DNA of 64,000 nucleotides from Porphyra umbilicalis. Taxonomy: Eukaryota; Rhodophyta; Bangiophyceae; Bangiales; Bangiaceae. Under the pieces are notes generated by a model, which worked only from the letters and a program-made list of their open reading frames with translations, made no database searches and was not told the origin of the DNA. Every line of letters begins with the position of its first letter. The stretch's first letter is position 1. The stretch lies in assembly GCA_002049455.2 (NCBI GenBank), contig KV919077.1:24052-88051 (forward strand), written 5' to 3'. Positions 31,875 through 41,607 of this stretch are shown here, piece by piece. The position numbers and the translations under genes are program-made.

Positions 31875-34800
31875 ATGTCGGACTACGGCCGCCTTAGCGG
31901 CCCACGGTTCGCGCAGCTGGACGACGATTACAAGGTGTGGGCGGCGTACCAGCGTGCGCAGCTCAAAAAAGAGAAGCTGTGGACGGCCGTCGTGACGGAC
32001 CGCCCTGCTTCTGGTTCGGACGACAAGAAGTCCGACCCGGTGGTCGAAGCGTGGGACGCCATGAACGAGGCGGCGCTGGCGACCATCCAGATGTCGGTCA
32101 AGCCCGTGCATCTCAACACGGTCACGTCGGTTGACACGGCCAAGGAGGCGTGGGAAGCGCTCAAGGTCATGTTCGAGGCACGTGACAACGCGCAGCTGCT
32201 GCGGCTCATGGACGAGCTGAGCAGCCTGAAGAAGGGCGACGACGAAAACATCATCAAGTTTGCGTCGCGCGCCAAGATGATCCGGGACGAGCTTGCCATG
32301 CTCGGAAACCCGGTGGACGACAACACGCTCGCACTGCGTGTCTTGTCGGGGCTTCCGTCAGAGTACGGGATGCTCAGGACGGTCTTGGAGAACAAGGACA
32401 CCAAGCTCGTCATGTCGGACGTGACGGCTAAGCTGCTGCAAGTGGAGCAGCGGAGCATTACCGTCGCCGCGTCGAAGCCTTCTGGCAGTGTCAAGTCACA
32501 AGCCTTTGCTGCAGCGGCGCACAAGAAGTCGTTTGACAAGAAGTCGGTCGTGTGCTTCTACTGCAACAAGAAAGGGCACATGCAGCGCGACTGCTACAAG
32601 AAGAAGGCGGATGAGGCCAAGGGCAAGGGCAAGCCCGGCGGTGGTGGTCGTGAAGGCGGCCAAGGCGGCGGGCCCCACGCGGGTGCCGCTCTGGCCTACA
32701 CTGCTTGCACCGGCAATGCCGGGAGCAGCAAGGCTCACGGGAGCACACGCGGGTTGTCAACCTGGGTGCTCGACTCTGGCGCAACCAACCACATGGCCGC
32801 CGGGGATAAGGGCTTCACCGTCCGGACGGCGGGAAGCGGGGCCGAGGTCACCTTGGCCAACGGCGATAAGGTGCCCATCAAGGGGCACGGCCACGTCTCC
32901 ATGGACGTTGGCAAAGGAAACACCAAGACGCGTATGGTGCTCGGGGAGGCTATGCTCGTTCCGGACCTGACTAGCAACCTGCTGTCGGTTCGAGCAGTCG
33001 ACCGCAATCGAGGTGCGGTGGTGTTTGTCGACAACGCCTGCTACATTCTTAGCGACGGGGATGCTGTACGCTTGAGCGGGGTGCTCGACAAGGCGTCGGT
33101 GGTCGGCAAGGTGAACGACCTGGAGCATTATGTGCTCAAGGTGACGCCGGTCCGGGCGTCGGCTAACGCGGCATCCACGCGCATAGCCGGGGAGGCGGAG
33201 CTGTGGCACCGTCGGTTCAACCACTTGGGGTTAGAGAACCTCAAGCGGGCGGCCACATTGGTCGACGGCATGCCGTCGTCAGTGGCAGACGCCAAGCGCG
33301 TCATTGGCACTGTGTGTGTGCCGTGTGTGGACGGCAAGATGGTTCAGGCGCCGAGCCCCCGCTCATCTACAGCGACGACCAAGTGCGAGCTGGTGCACAC
33401 CGACATTGGTGGCCCACTCACGGAGTCGCTGGGTGGTTCCATCTACTTTATGACGGCGCTGGAGGACTCCACGGGGTTCATCACGGCAACGCCTATCAAG
33501 ACGAAAGGGATGGCACCGCAGGTTCTCAAGACGCCTATCAAGCAGCTTGAGACGCTGACGGGAGTCAAGGTCAAGCGCGTCCGTCATGACGGTGCCAAGG
33601 AGTACGTCACCAACGACCTCAAGGCGTGGTACGAGGACAAGGGCATCACGTCGGAGATGACGGCGCCGTACAAGTCACAGCAGAACGGCAAAGCGGAGCG
33701 GGTGAACCGCACGCTGATGGAGCGCGTGCGTGCTGCTCTGCTCGATGCCGGAGCGGAGGAAGAGCTGTGGGCTGAGGCGTTGGCCTCCGTCGTCCATGTG
33801 CTCAACCGGTCCCCCAAAGCGGGGCTGGACGTGACACCGCTGGAGGCTCTAACGGGTCGACGCCCCAACGTCGCGGGATTCCGCGTTTGGGGGAGTCGGG
33901 CGTGGGCGCTCAAGCCCAAGAAGCAGCAACGCAAGCTGGAGCCAAGGACCGACGTCGGCCGCTTTGTCGGCTACACGGTCGGTGGCAAGGCCTACCGCAT
34001 CCTCGAGGACGAGACGAACCAAGTCTTTGTGCGTCGAGACGTGCTGATGGAGGAGAACCCGGCTAAGGTCGAGGCGTCGGCAGTCGGGTCAAGCGCTGGT
34101 CCCCGGCTGACTGCGGACTATGACGGCGACAAGGAGGACGCCACGGAAGGGGCAATGGACATGCTCGACGCTGAGCGCGGGCGAGAGGACGAGTATGCCC
34201 CCGACGACACCTCCGACAGCGATGACGAAGGCAGTGCTCCCTCCCTTTCTGAAGATAGCGAGGAGGAAGACGAGGACGGCCCCGACGGCTCGATACCGGC
34301 GGTCGGTCAAGGACCTGCTACCTGTGACAGCGCCGCACCTGAGCCTCGTCGCTCGAAACGAAAGCCAGCTCCCAAGGTAACATGGTGGGAGAAGGAACCC
34401 AAGGCGTACCTGGCAAGCGGTACCAAGTCCTCGGCTGAAGCGGGTTGCGACCTGCACAAGCCCCCTGTGAACGAGAAGGAGGCGCGTGCTCGTCCTGATT
34501 GGCCGCGGTGGAAGCAGGCCATCAAGGAAGAAGTGGCAGCACACAAGAAGCTTGGCACCTGGTCCAAGATTAAGGTGAACAACAAGAAGCAAAAGGCCAT
34601 CAAGACGCGATTCGTGTTCGACATCAAGCACGACGCGGAGGGCAAGATGACGCGCTACAAGGCCCGACTCGTGGCCCAAGGCTTCAACCAAGTGCCGGGG
34701 CGGGACTTTGACGAGACGTGGGCGCCGGTGCCCAGCGCGGCTACCACACGGGCCCTCTTTGCCGTGGCTGCAGCCTCGGGCTGGGAGCTTCACCATGTTG

Positions 34801-36053
34801 ACGTCAAGACTGCCTTCCTCAACGCCAAGATGGACAAGGAGATGTACATCAAACTCCCCGACGGTATCGAGCCGGAGGGCGTGGAGGAGATGTGTCGGCT
34901 TAACCTGGCGCTCTACGGGACAAAGCAGGCTGGGCGGCTGTGGGGCATCAAGCTCGACAAGGAGCTCAAGGAGATCGGTGCAGTGCGGTCCAAGGTGGAC
35001 CCGTGCCTCTACGAGTGGTGCCACCCTGTTCACGGGCGCGTCTTCATTCTCGTGTACGTCGACGACCTTATCGTGGCGGGCGAGAAGCTGGCTGGGGTTG
35101 CGGCCGTCAAGCGCTCCGTGTCGGCGAAGTTTGAGGTACGCGACATGGGGGAGGTCAACGACTTCATCGGCATGAAGGTCATACGTGACCGTGCGGCGAA
35201 GACGCTGACCCTGAGCAACCCGGGGCACCCCGTGACGCTGCTGGAGGCGTTTGGGATGGAGAATTCCACCCCTAACAAGGCGCCGATGGCGTCAGGGGTC
35301 AAGCTGACCAAGACGGGGGAGGACCTGCTGCCGGAGGGCAACCGGTACGCCGAGTTGGTCGGCTCCCTCCTCTACCTGTCTACCACGACGAGGCCAGACA
35401 TCGCCTTTGCCGTGGGGGTGCTGTCGCGCTACATGTCCTGCCCTGAGGAGGACCACATGCGCGCGGCCAAGGGGGTTTTGCGCTACCTGCGCGGGACGAC
35501 TCGCCTTGGGGTGGTCTACGGCGGCAGCGAGCCGCTGCAGGGGTTTGTCGACGCCGACTGGGCGGGCGACGTTGACGGCCGTCGGTCGACGACAGGCTTT
35601 GTCTTCACCCTCAGTGGCGAGCCCATCGCGTGGGCAAGCAAGCGCCAGTCGACTGTGGCAACCTCGACGGCCGAAGCAGAGTACGTGGCCGCCGCGATGG
35701 CAACCAAGGAGGCGCTGTGGCTACGCAAGCTGCTGTCGGCTCTGGGCGTTGATGGCGGGGCCGTACCGATGGGGGAAGACAACCAGGCTTGCCTCGCCTT
35801 GGTCAACAACCCCGAAGCCACCGGGCGTACCAAGCACGTGGCCGTCGCGTACCACATGGTCCGTGACTACGTGGCGCGCGGAGAGGTGACGTTCTACTTC
35901 CTCCCTAGCGTGGACATGCCGGCAGATGGGCTGACGAAGCCGCTGCCGGCCCCGGCGTTCATCTTGTTTCGGCGCCTCATTGGCGTTGGTGCCGATCTGG
36001 GCAACGCGGGGCTTGGCGCTACGCCGGCCCCACGTCCTGCTTCCACATGCTGA
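31875..36053 (+). CDS. Copia B gag-pol polyprotein
   Basis: 1392 residues in one frame from MSDYGRLSG; the frame is open upstream to 31722, but the ATG at 31875 matches copia A. The order is Gag (about 1-210), zinc knuckle CFYCNKKGHMQRDC (227-240), protease WVLDSGA (Asp300), integrase with HTDIGGP (Asp510), RHDGAKEY and QNGKAERVNR, reverse transcriptase with YVDD (1061-1064), and RNase H with VDADWAGD (Asp1226), TAEAEYVA and EDNQACLALV. Integrase before reverse transcriptase defines Ty1/copia. In the last RNase H motif residue 1323 is Ala (TKHVAVAYH) where copia A and most relatives have Asp, so RNase H may be impaired. Gag and Pol are not separated by a frameshift. Confidence 0.96.
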   Translation: MSDYGRLSGPRFAQLDDDYKVWAAYQRAQLKKEKLWTAVVTDRPASGSDDKKSDPVVEAWDAMNEAALATIQMSVKPVHLNTVTSVDTAKEAWEALKVMFEARDNAQLLRLMDELSSLKKGDDENIIKFASRAKMIRDELAMLGNPVDDNTLALRVLSGLPSEYGMLRTVLENKDTKLVMSDVTAKLLQVEQRSITVAASKPSGSVKSQAFAAAAHKKSFDKKSVVCFYCNKKGHMQRDCYKKKADEAKGKGKPGGGGREGGQGGGPHAGAALAYTACTGNAGSSKAHGSTRGLSTWVLDSGATNHMAAGDKGFTVRTAGSGAEVTLANGDKVPIKGHGHVSMDVGKGNTKTRMVLGEAMLVPDLTSNLLSVRAVDRNRGAVVFVDNACYILSDGDAVRLSGVLDKASVVGKVNDLEHYVLKVTPVRASANAASTRIAGEAELWHRRFNHLGLENLKRAATLVDGMPSSVADAKRVIGTVCVPCVDGKMVQAPSPRSSTATTKCELVHTDIGGPLTESLGGSIYFMTALEDSTGFITATPIKTKGMAPQVLKTPIKQLETLTGVKVKRVRHDGAKEYVTNDLKAWYEDKGITSEMTAPYKSQQNGKAERVNRTLMERVRAALLDAGAEEELWAEALASVVHVLNRSPKAGLDVTPLEALTGRRPNVAGFRVWGSRAWALKPKKQQRKLEPRTDVGRFVGYTVGGKAYRILEDETNQVFVRRDVLMEENPAKVEASAVGSSAGPRLTADYDGDKEDATEGAMDMLDAERGREDEYAPDDTSDSDDEGSAPSLSEDSEEEDEDGPDGSIPAVGQGPATCDSAAPEPRRSKRKPAPKVTWWEKEPKAYLASGTKSSAEAGCDLHKPPVNEKEARARPDWPRWKQAIKEEVAAHKKLGTWSKIKVNNKKQKAIKTRFVFDIKHDAEGKMTRYKARLVAQGFNQVPGRDFDETWAPVPSAATTRALFAVAAASGWELHHVDVKTAFLNAKMDKEMYIKLPDGIEPEGVEEMCRLNLALYGTKQAGRLWGIKLDKELKEIGAVRSKVDPCLYEWCHPVHGRVFILVYVDDLIVAGEKLAGVAAVKRSVSAKFEVRDMGEVNDFIGMKVIRDRAAKTLTLSNPGHPVTLLEAFGMENSTPNKAPMASGVKLTKTGEDLLPEGNRYAELVGSLLYLSTTTRPDIAFAVGVLSRYMSCPEEDHMRAAKGVLRYLRGTTRLGVVYGGSEPLQGFVDADWAGDVDGRRSTTGFVFTLSGEPIAWASKRQSTVATSTAEAEYVAAAMATKEALWLRKLLSALGVDGGAVPMGEDNQACLALVNNPEATGRTKHVAVAYHMVRDYVARGEVTFYFLPSVDMPADGLTKPLPAPAFILFRRLIGVGADLGNAGLGATPAPRPASTC

Positions 36054-36138
36054 GCCCCTCCATGGTCGGCGGAGGTCTGTGGCGGAGCTACACAGGCGAC
36101 AGGCCGCGTGCCCTTTGCGTTTGGCATCGGCTTTGCGG

Positions 36139-36492
36139 CGCTTTGGGCCGGTTGTGGTGGCCGGACGGTCGGCTGGGGTATGTCATGTTGCTGTGCGAGT
36201 CGGCGGTGGTTGACTGAGCCCCTTTTGTGTTTTGCACTAACGGCGATTTTTTTCTAGTGGACGGTATCGTTACCGTCCCGAAGAAAAATCGCGCGGATTG
36301 CTTGGGGCGGTTTGGGTCGGTTGTGGTGGCCGGACGGTCGGCTGGGGTATGTCATGTTGCTGTGCGAGTCGGCGGTGGTCGACTGAGGCCCTTTTGTGTT
36401 TTGCACTAACGGCGATTTTTTCTTGTGGACGGTAACGATACCGTCCCGAAGAAAAATCGCGCAGAGTGGTTGGGACGGTATCGATACCGTCC
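36139..36492 (+). repeat. 169-bp tandem duplication and three 20-nt hairpins in the 3' region of copia B
   Basis: GTTGTGGTGG recurs at 36151 and 36320, and the surrounding unit is repeated almost exactly. Hairpins are at 36259-36278 (GGACGGTATCGTTACCGTCC), 36427-36446 (its reverse complement) and 36473-36492 (GGACGGTATCGATACCGTCC, a perfect palindrome). The first two are enclosed by GCGATTTTT and AAAAATCGC, which extends the stem. Confidence 0.9.
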
Positions 36493-36520
36493 GTTCCGGT
36501 GGACTTACATTAACTCCAAT

Positions 36521-36533
36521 GGAATTGGGGGAG
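36521..36533 (+). promoter_or_regulatory. Polypurine tract of copia B
   Basis: GGAATTGGGGGAG abuts the 3' LTR at 36534. Confidence 0.88.
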
Positions 36534-36955
36534 TGTTGAGCTCTGCTCGGGAATTCCATGGGAGCTATACTTACACGCGGGCTCTTGGTGACTCAAGCTC
36601 GTGTACTTGTTGGCAATCCATTGTTGTATGACTTGTACTTGTTTGTACTTGATTTGTGTATCTCTTGGTGAGCCCCCCCTTTCTTGTGGTGAGCTCGGGG
36701 AGATTGTGCGTGGCGTGGTGACTGGATTGTGCGGCGGTGGGCGGCTTAGCACAGGGGAGGCGCATGCTCCGCTTTGGGAGGTGCGCCGCAGGCCCTGCAC
36801 GCGCGGAGAGTGGAACTGCCTGGGGAAGCACTGAGAGGGGGGTCTTCCCTGCGACTGGCAGAGGGGTCGCCTGGGGTATATCAGGCGGTCCTAGTGGGCC
36901 CAAGACCGCCATCCAAGTAAACCAACGCACCCACCTACCTACCTCCCGCTTCACA
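36534..36955 (+). repeat. 3' LTR of copia B
   Basis: 422 bp, followed by the TGCAG duplication at 36956. Confidence 0.97.
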
Positions 36956-37312
36956 TGCAGTGTGGTGGTCATCCAGCGTCCTGCACATGTACTCCGACGC
37001 ACGCTCCACGAAACCCGCCTCCTTGACGCGGATGGGGTCTCCTGCGTTGTTTCGGGCGTACAGCCCGTCAGTAATACGCAGCGTGTGCGGCAGATGTCCA
37101 ACAGCTCGGCACCTGGGACACGTCAGCTCGTGTACGCAACCCTTGTCCAGGCACGACACGGGGCCCCCCGGTTTGAAGAACTTGCTAGTCGGCGACAGCT
37201 GGTACATGCACGGCATGGAGCGCATTGTGCACGTGCGCTGCGAGTGGTTGCCCTTGATGTTGTTGCCGTCAGCGTCTTTCCCGAGGTCAAACCCACACAA
37301 CAGGCAAACCAT

Positions 37313-38038
37313 GACAGGAGCAAGGAGCAACAGAAGACTCCGTCGTCCCGTCCTAAAACATGCGACGCCAGCCAGCCAGTAGAGTCACAGCCGCTCACGG
37401 GCGCCGGTGGGGGAGCGCGACCGCAGTCGCCCGCCACCGCCGGTCAAAGTCGAATGCCGACCGGTACGGCCACAGCCTCAGACCGCCGCCGGTGGTGGAG
37501 GAGCACGACCACGGCCACCCGCCGCTGCCGGCGGAGCGCCGCCGCAGGCGCAAAGCCGGTGGAACAGCAAAGGGAGTCGTCGCGCCACCGCCGGGGGAAA
37601 AGGAAGCCCGCCGTTGGAACAGCGTGGCTTGACGCACTCGCCGCGCGTCGTGGAGCGACTGGACAGCCACGAGCGCCGGCCACCTTGAGCAAAAAGACAC
37701 GCCACAACGGGAGCCTGCCGGGCGGCACGGCGGGAGGGGGAGGAGGGGAGCGCGAGAGAGGCGCGGGGACCACGGTCCAGCGGGACAGCAGCGACGACGA
37801 CGACGACACACATCGGACACGATCTCCTGCCACTGGCCTCCAACACGGCGTCCTGCCGTAGATTGCGGACCTGTGGCAGAGGAGGCGCTTCCGTGCATGG
37901 CTGCGGGCAGTATGAGTCAATCGCGCGACAAGGTCGCTGGGGCTCGAGTTTTCTATCGGGGCACAGAACCTCCGCCTCCTATTGGCCCCTCCCTGCCTTA
38001 CAGAACGTTTCCAAACGTTTGTCCCCCTCCACAGCCTG
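37313..38038. other. Right arm of the giant element, no gene fixed
   Basis: Probably the 5' side of the Cys/His gene. Frames on both strands are Arg/Pro-rich without motifs. AACGTTT octamers near 38003-38020 mirror the left end. Confidence 0.45.
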
Positions 38039-38074
38039 CACAGAGGTGGGGTCATTTTTGGGAGAAGTGCCATA
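38039..38074 (-). repeat. Right TIR of the giant TA-flanked element
   Basis: Inverted copy of 2614-2647 (33/34), followed by TA at 38073-38074. Confidence 0.85.
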
Positions 38075-41000
38075 CTGTTGTGGACACTACAGGCAGTTGG
38101 TATCGTGGAAGCGTTGACAGCTTAGGAGGCAGGCTGACTGCAGAAACGTGCAGTGGCTCGCCAATGCATGAATGTTGACGCCGATTTTCACAGTCCCACC
38201 TCTAGCCCCACAGTGGCCGCACCTCCAACAACCGCACTACCCCAAACCCAGCCCCCTACCCCCGGCCCACCGCGAAGTATAACCCTGCCCCCACGTCCAC
38301 CCGAGCACCCCCACCAATCTGCAGCAGCAAGAGGCGCTCGCCAGCCAACGACGCGCGGACCCTCCCCCCTAGCCTGATTGCGCCGCCCGCCGACCCGGCG
38401 CGCGCGACCCTCGCCCCAGTTTTCTCACCCTCTCAGCCACAACGCACGAGCAACACAGCGGCCAGGGCTCGGCCCACAGTTCCCGACAGGGAGTGGCGGA
38501 CTCCTGCGCATGGTTGACAACACTGGGCCGTGGCCCCCCCAGCGGGCGCGACCACACAGGCACGTGGGCGTGGTTGCTCTTGGTGACACAAGCCCTTCAG
38601 CGCACGGCGGCCGCAAGCATGCGCCCCTCGGTCACCGCCGGCCTCGTCAGCTCTGTACCACAACTCCCGCTGTACCGCATTTGCTGTGTGGGGTATTGCT
38701 GTTGCATGCAAATTTGCAGACCTTGGATAGTAAACCGCCCAGAGCAGATCCTTGTTTGAGTGGTCCTCTGCCGGTTTCCGGACATGTCATTGGCCAAGAC
38801 TGCTGTTTCTGGCGTAATTATTAGTGTTCATAACGGCGATAGTTCCAAAGTGAGAAACTCCACCGCACAAGCTCGAGCTGTGTGGTAGGATTTTGAACAA
38901 TACAATAATTGCGGGGGGGCTGCCAACGTACGTTGACTCCGCAGATGCTGTAGCGGCAGCCACCCCACAAAATCGGGGTCTGCAGGGGGCAACAGTGAGG
39001 TGGGCGGGGGCGGCCGTAGACGGCGGCGCTGGCGGAGGATTTGGTGGCACAGGGTGGTGGGGGTAGTGGGGAAGGCGGGTGACGGCGGCGGGGGACGCAG
39101 CGCGGGAGCCCTTTGCGGCGGAGGGGGTGGCGGGGGATGGCGGCGGGGGAGTCCGGACGGCGGAGGACGGTGACGGAATCTGTCGGGCGGGCGAGGGCAG
39201 CAGACGGCGGTAAGGGCGGTGGCAGGCGCCGCGGCCGCCGACGGTTGAGGCGGAGAGGGCCGCTGCGGCGAGGGCGCTGGCCTAACCTGGCGGCCGCGGC
39301 GTTGGCGGCAGACGTGGTGGTGGAGGACGGCGGCGGGGGCGGCGGCGGCTGGGGGCGCGACAGCGGCCGCAGCGGCGGCGGCGGCGGCGGCGCCTTGTGG
39401 GGCACCGGCCGATGGCGGTGGGCTGGCGGGGTGCGCAGCGGCGGTGGCTGGTGGCGGAGGGGATGCCGGGTGCAGCGGCAGCGGGGGGGGGGGCCGTACA
39501 CGGCGGTGTCGGCGGAAGCGGCGAGGGCGGCGACGGGAGACGGCAACGGCTGGGGCGGCGAGGATGCTGGCCGGCGACGGCGACGGGGGCCGTAGGGGCG
39601 GGGACGGCGGTCAACGATGGTGGCGGAGACGGCGAAGGTGGCTGTACGCAGTGGCGGCGGAGGCGGCGACGGCAAGGTCGGCGGTTAGCGTCGGCGGGGG
39701 GGGGCGCGACTGCAGGGGCGGCGGTCTGTGGCGGCGCAGGGCGCGCACGGCGCCAGCGTGGACGGAGGCGGGGTCGGAGGCGGCTTCCAGCTTCGGCGGC
39801 GACAGCGGGGGCGGCCGTTGGCGGTGTCGGCGGGGGCAGCGACGACGGATTCGGCGGTCGGCGGTGGTGGAGGTGGCGGAGACGTCGGGGGCAGCTGTCA
39901 GCGGGGGCGGGCGGGGCAGTGACGGCTGGAGCGGCGGTTGGGCGGCGGCAGCCGACGGCAGTTCGGGGGACGGCGCCTGAGGAAGTGTGGCGGCTGTGGC
40001 GGAGGTGGCGGCGGTGCCCGCCGTCGGCGGCGACGGTAGCTGTGGTGGGAGCGGCGACGACGGGGACGGGAGCGGGGAAGGGGTTGGCGGTCGACGGGGC
40101 CGGCGGTCGGCGGGGGTGGTGGCTGCAGCAGTCGTCGGCGGCCGGGGGGGGCGCGACAGCGGGGTTGGCGGTTGGAGGCGGCGGCGGAGGAGGCGAGCGG
40201 CAATGGTCCGGCCGGTGGCGTCGGTTCTCGGCAGCGCCGGGGGCGCCGGCAGGCGCGGCGACGGCGGGGGCGGCCGTCGCGAACGGCGTGGAGTGCAGCG
40301 GTGGCGCGGACGGCGGTCGACCGAAGCGGCGGTCTGCGGGCACGGCGACGGCGACGGTTGGCGGCGCCAGCGGAGGCAGCGACGGCGTGGCCGGTGGTGG
40401 GAGCGGCAGCGGGGAGACCAGCATAAGACGCCGGCGCCGGTCGCGGCGGCGCCGGCGGCCGACAGCGGCGGGGGCGGGGACGGCGACGGCGGGAACGGCG
40501 GCGGCAGCGGGCGGCATGGGCATGCGAGGCTGGGGCGCACGACGACGGCGACGGCGGAAGAGTCAGCGGAGGCGACGGCGGCGGACACCGGCGGTGGCGG
40601 CCGACGGCGGCGGGGGCGGCGGGGGAGCGGCGGCCGGCGCGGGGCAGCGGCTGCGGTGAGGGCGGCGGTGGTGGCGGTTGCGGACGGCGGCGGGTGACGC
40701 GAAGGCGGTGGCCGACGTCAGTGGCGGAGAGGGGGTTGGCGGTCTCGAGGGCGGCGGGGCCGGCGACTACCGACAGCCGCGAGGGCGGCGGCATCCGGGG
40801 GGGGGCGCGGCCGACGGCGGTGGGGGCGGCCAGGACGGCAGGGGTTGCGGTGGGCAGGGTGGGGGCGACGGCTGTGGGTGCGCGGGGGTGGCGTGCGCGG
40901 TGCCAGCGGCGGTGAGGGCGGCCATGGGCATTGCCGTATGCCACCGCCACTGCCGTTCGGTGCGGCGGGGGTGGTGCGGGCGCGCACCGGCGCTGGCGGG

Positions 41001-41380
41001 CACGCGTGGCGGCCTGAGCGGCCCCGTAGCCTGAGGAGGGCCTGACGCGGGGCCGCTGGGAGCAGCCCCGCCTCGTGTGCCCCCTCATTCGCTCAGATCC
41101 ACTTGCTTTTCCAGTGTCGGTGGGATCGCGCCGCGTGTCTGACGCGCCCGAAAGCACGTTCGGCCACGCGCCACGCATGTGGGATACGTGACACGCTCCA
41201 ACGATCGGGACCCTTGGGCCGAGCTGACGCGCGGCCATCCAGTTCCGAGAGGTACCATATTCCATCCATGGGTAGCTGTCGAAACAAAAATATGATAAAT
41301 CGGGCAATCTGAGGACAATATGAAGTGCCACATGTCACCGATTTAACCCCGTGAAACTGCGATGGACCAATCAGAGCACA
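38075..41380. other. Interior of the 4.2-kb Harbinger-type element, GGC-rich
   Basis: 38075-38870 has no recognisable gene. 38990-41040 is an impure GGCGGC/GGCGACGG-rich tract in which five of six frames stay open for hundreds of codons as Pro/Arg or Gly/Ala strings. The long frames (413, 477, 420 codons) overlap one another and carry no motif, so none is called. 41041-41380 is ordinary sequence. Confidence 0.6.
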
Positions 41381-41607
41381 GGACCCGTTGGCCACAGGGC
41401 CAACGAGTTGCCAACGGAGGCTCCGTTGGCAACTCGTTGGCCCCGGGGCCAACGGCTCCGACCCCGAATCGGACGCAAGTACATTCGCGTTTTAACTCGC
41501 TTGACCTCCGTTGGCAACGCCGCGTGCGCGTTCGACATTGTTACCCGCCCCGAGAACTGGCCAACGTCGAATTTGAGACACGTTTCTGCAACGTGTGCCC
41601 AATATGG
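41381..41607. repeat. Right subterminal region with GTTGGC/GCCAAC motifs
   Basis: It includes a palindrome-like block around 41395-41455, where GTTGGCC, GTTGCCAACGG and their complements alternate, and further copies near 41510 and 41560. It mirrors the left subterminal region. Confidence 0.65.

Larger units (their letters stand above)
31296..36955 (+). mobile_element. Ty1/copia retrotransposon B
   Basis: Identical-length LTRs (422 bp each, two substitutions apart), primer site, a single uninterrupted gag-pol frame, a 3' region with hairpins, and a purine tract. TGCAG flanks it on both sides (31291-31295 and 36956-36960). It sits inside a protein-coding frame. Its proteins are close to copia A but its LTRs are a different family. 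Apart from one substitution in RNase H it looks recent and complete. Confidence 0.97.
29653..37312 (-). pseudogene. Cys/His-domain protein gene interrupted by copia B
   Basis: The gene reads 37312-36956, then is broken by copia B (31296-36955 with TGCAG duplicated) and continues 31290-29653. Removing the element with one TGCAG copy joins ...DDHHTA to ELKADVVG in frame, giving 664 codons. The N-terminus holds the same Cys/His domain as 13451-13801: C-x2-C-G, H-S-x3-C, x6, C-x-Y-x-L, then C-x6-H-x3-C-x2-C-x3-G-H (residues 3-73). A region rich in Ala and RGRGRG follows, then a globular part (LAHHVFESAYVSQLSARELA; SNIAQLERLGG) and an acidic tail (DGEDDDGEEDDGEGDDF). The family is unknown to me. 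The two parts might still be transcribed separately; the larger part has an ATG at 31179. Confidence 0.8.
2614..38072. mobile_element. Giant Tc1/mariner-type element, 35.5 kb
   Basis: Inverted 34-bp ends with TA on each side bound the block. AAACGTTT octamers lie just inside both ends (2651, 2719 and 38013, with variants near 2898, 3065 and 38003). A DDE_3-type (Tc1/IS630) transposase frame is inside at 11506-12438. Without the two copia elements the core is about 23.8 kb. It carries about eight genes, rightward in the left half and leftward in the right half. The cargo includes intron-bearing genes of host type (PEX11-like, E(z)-like). The boundaries are seen directly; that it moved as one unit is inference. 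It could instead be a host segment caught between two solo ends. Confidence 0.68.

Noticed and set aside
34089-35228. 379-codon minus-strand frame in copia B
   Set aside because: It is exactly antisense to the reverse-transcriptase region; the sense strand has all the catalytic motifs.
2612-38074. Integrated large DNA virus or Polinton
   Set aside because: No capsid, packaging ATPase, protein-primed polymerase or retroviral-like integrase frame is present; the only transposase is of DDE_3 type.
38821-41331. Several 200-480-codon frames on both strands
   Set aside because: They overlap each other in an impure GGC-rich tract and consist of Pro/Arg or Gly/Ala strings.
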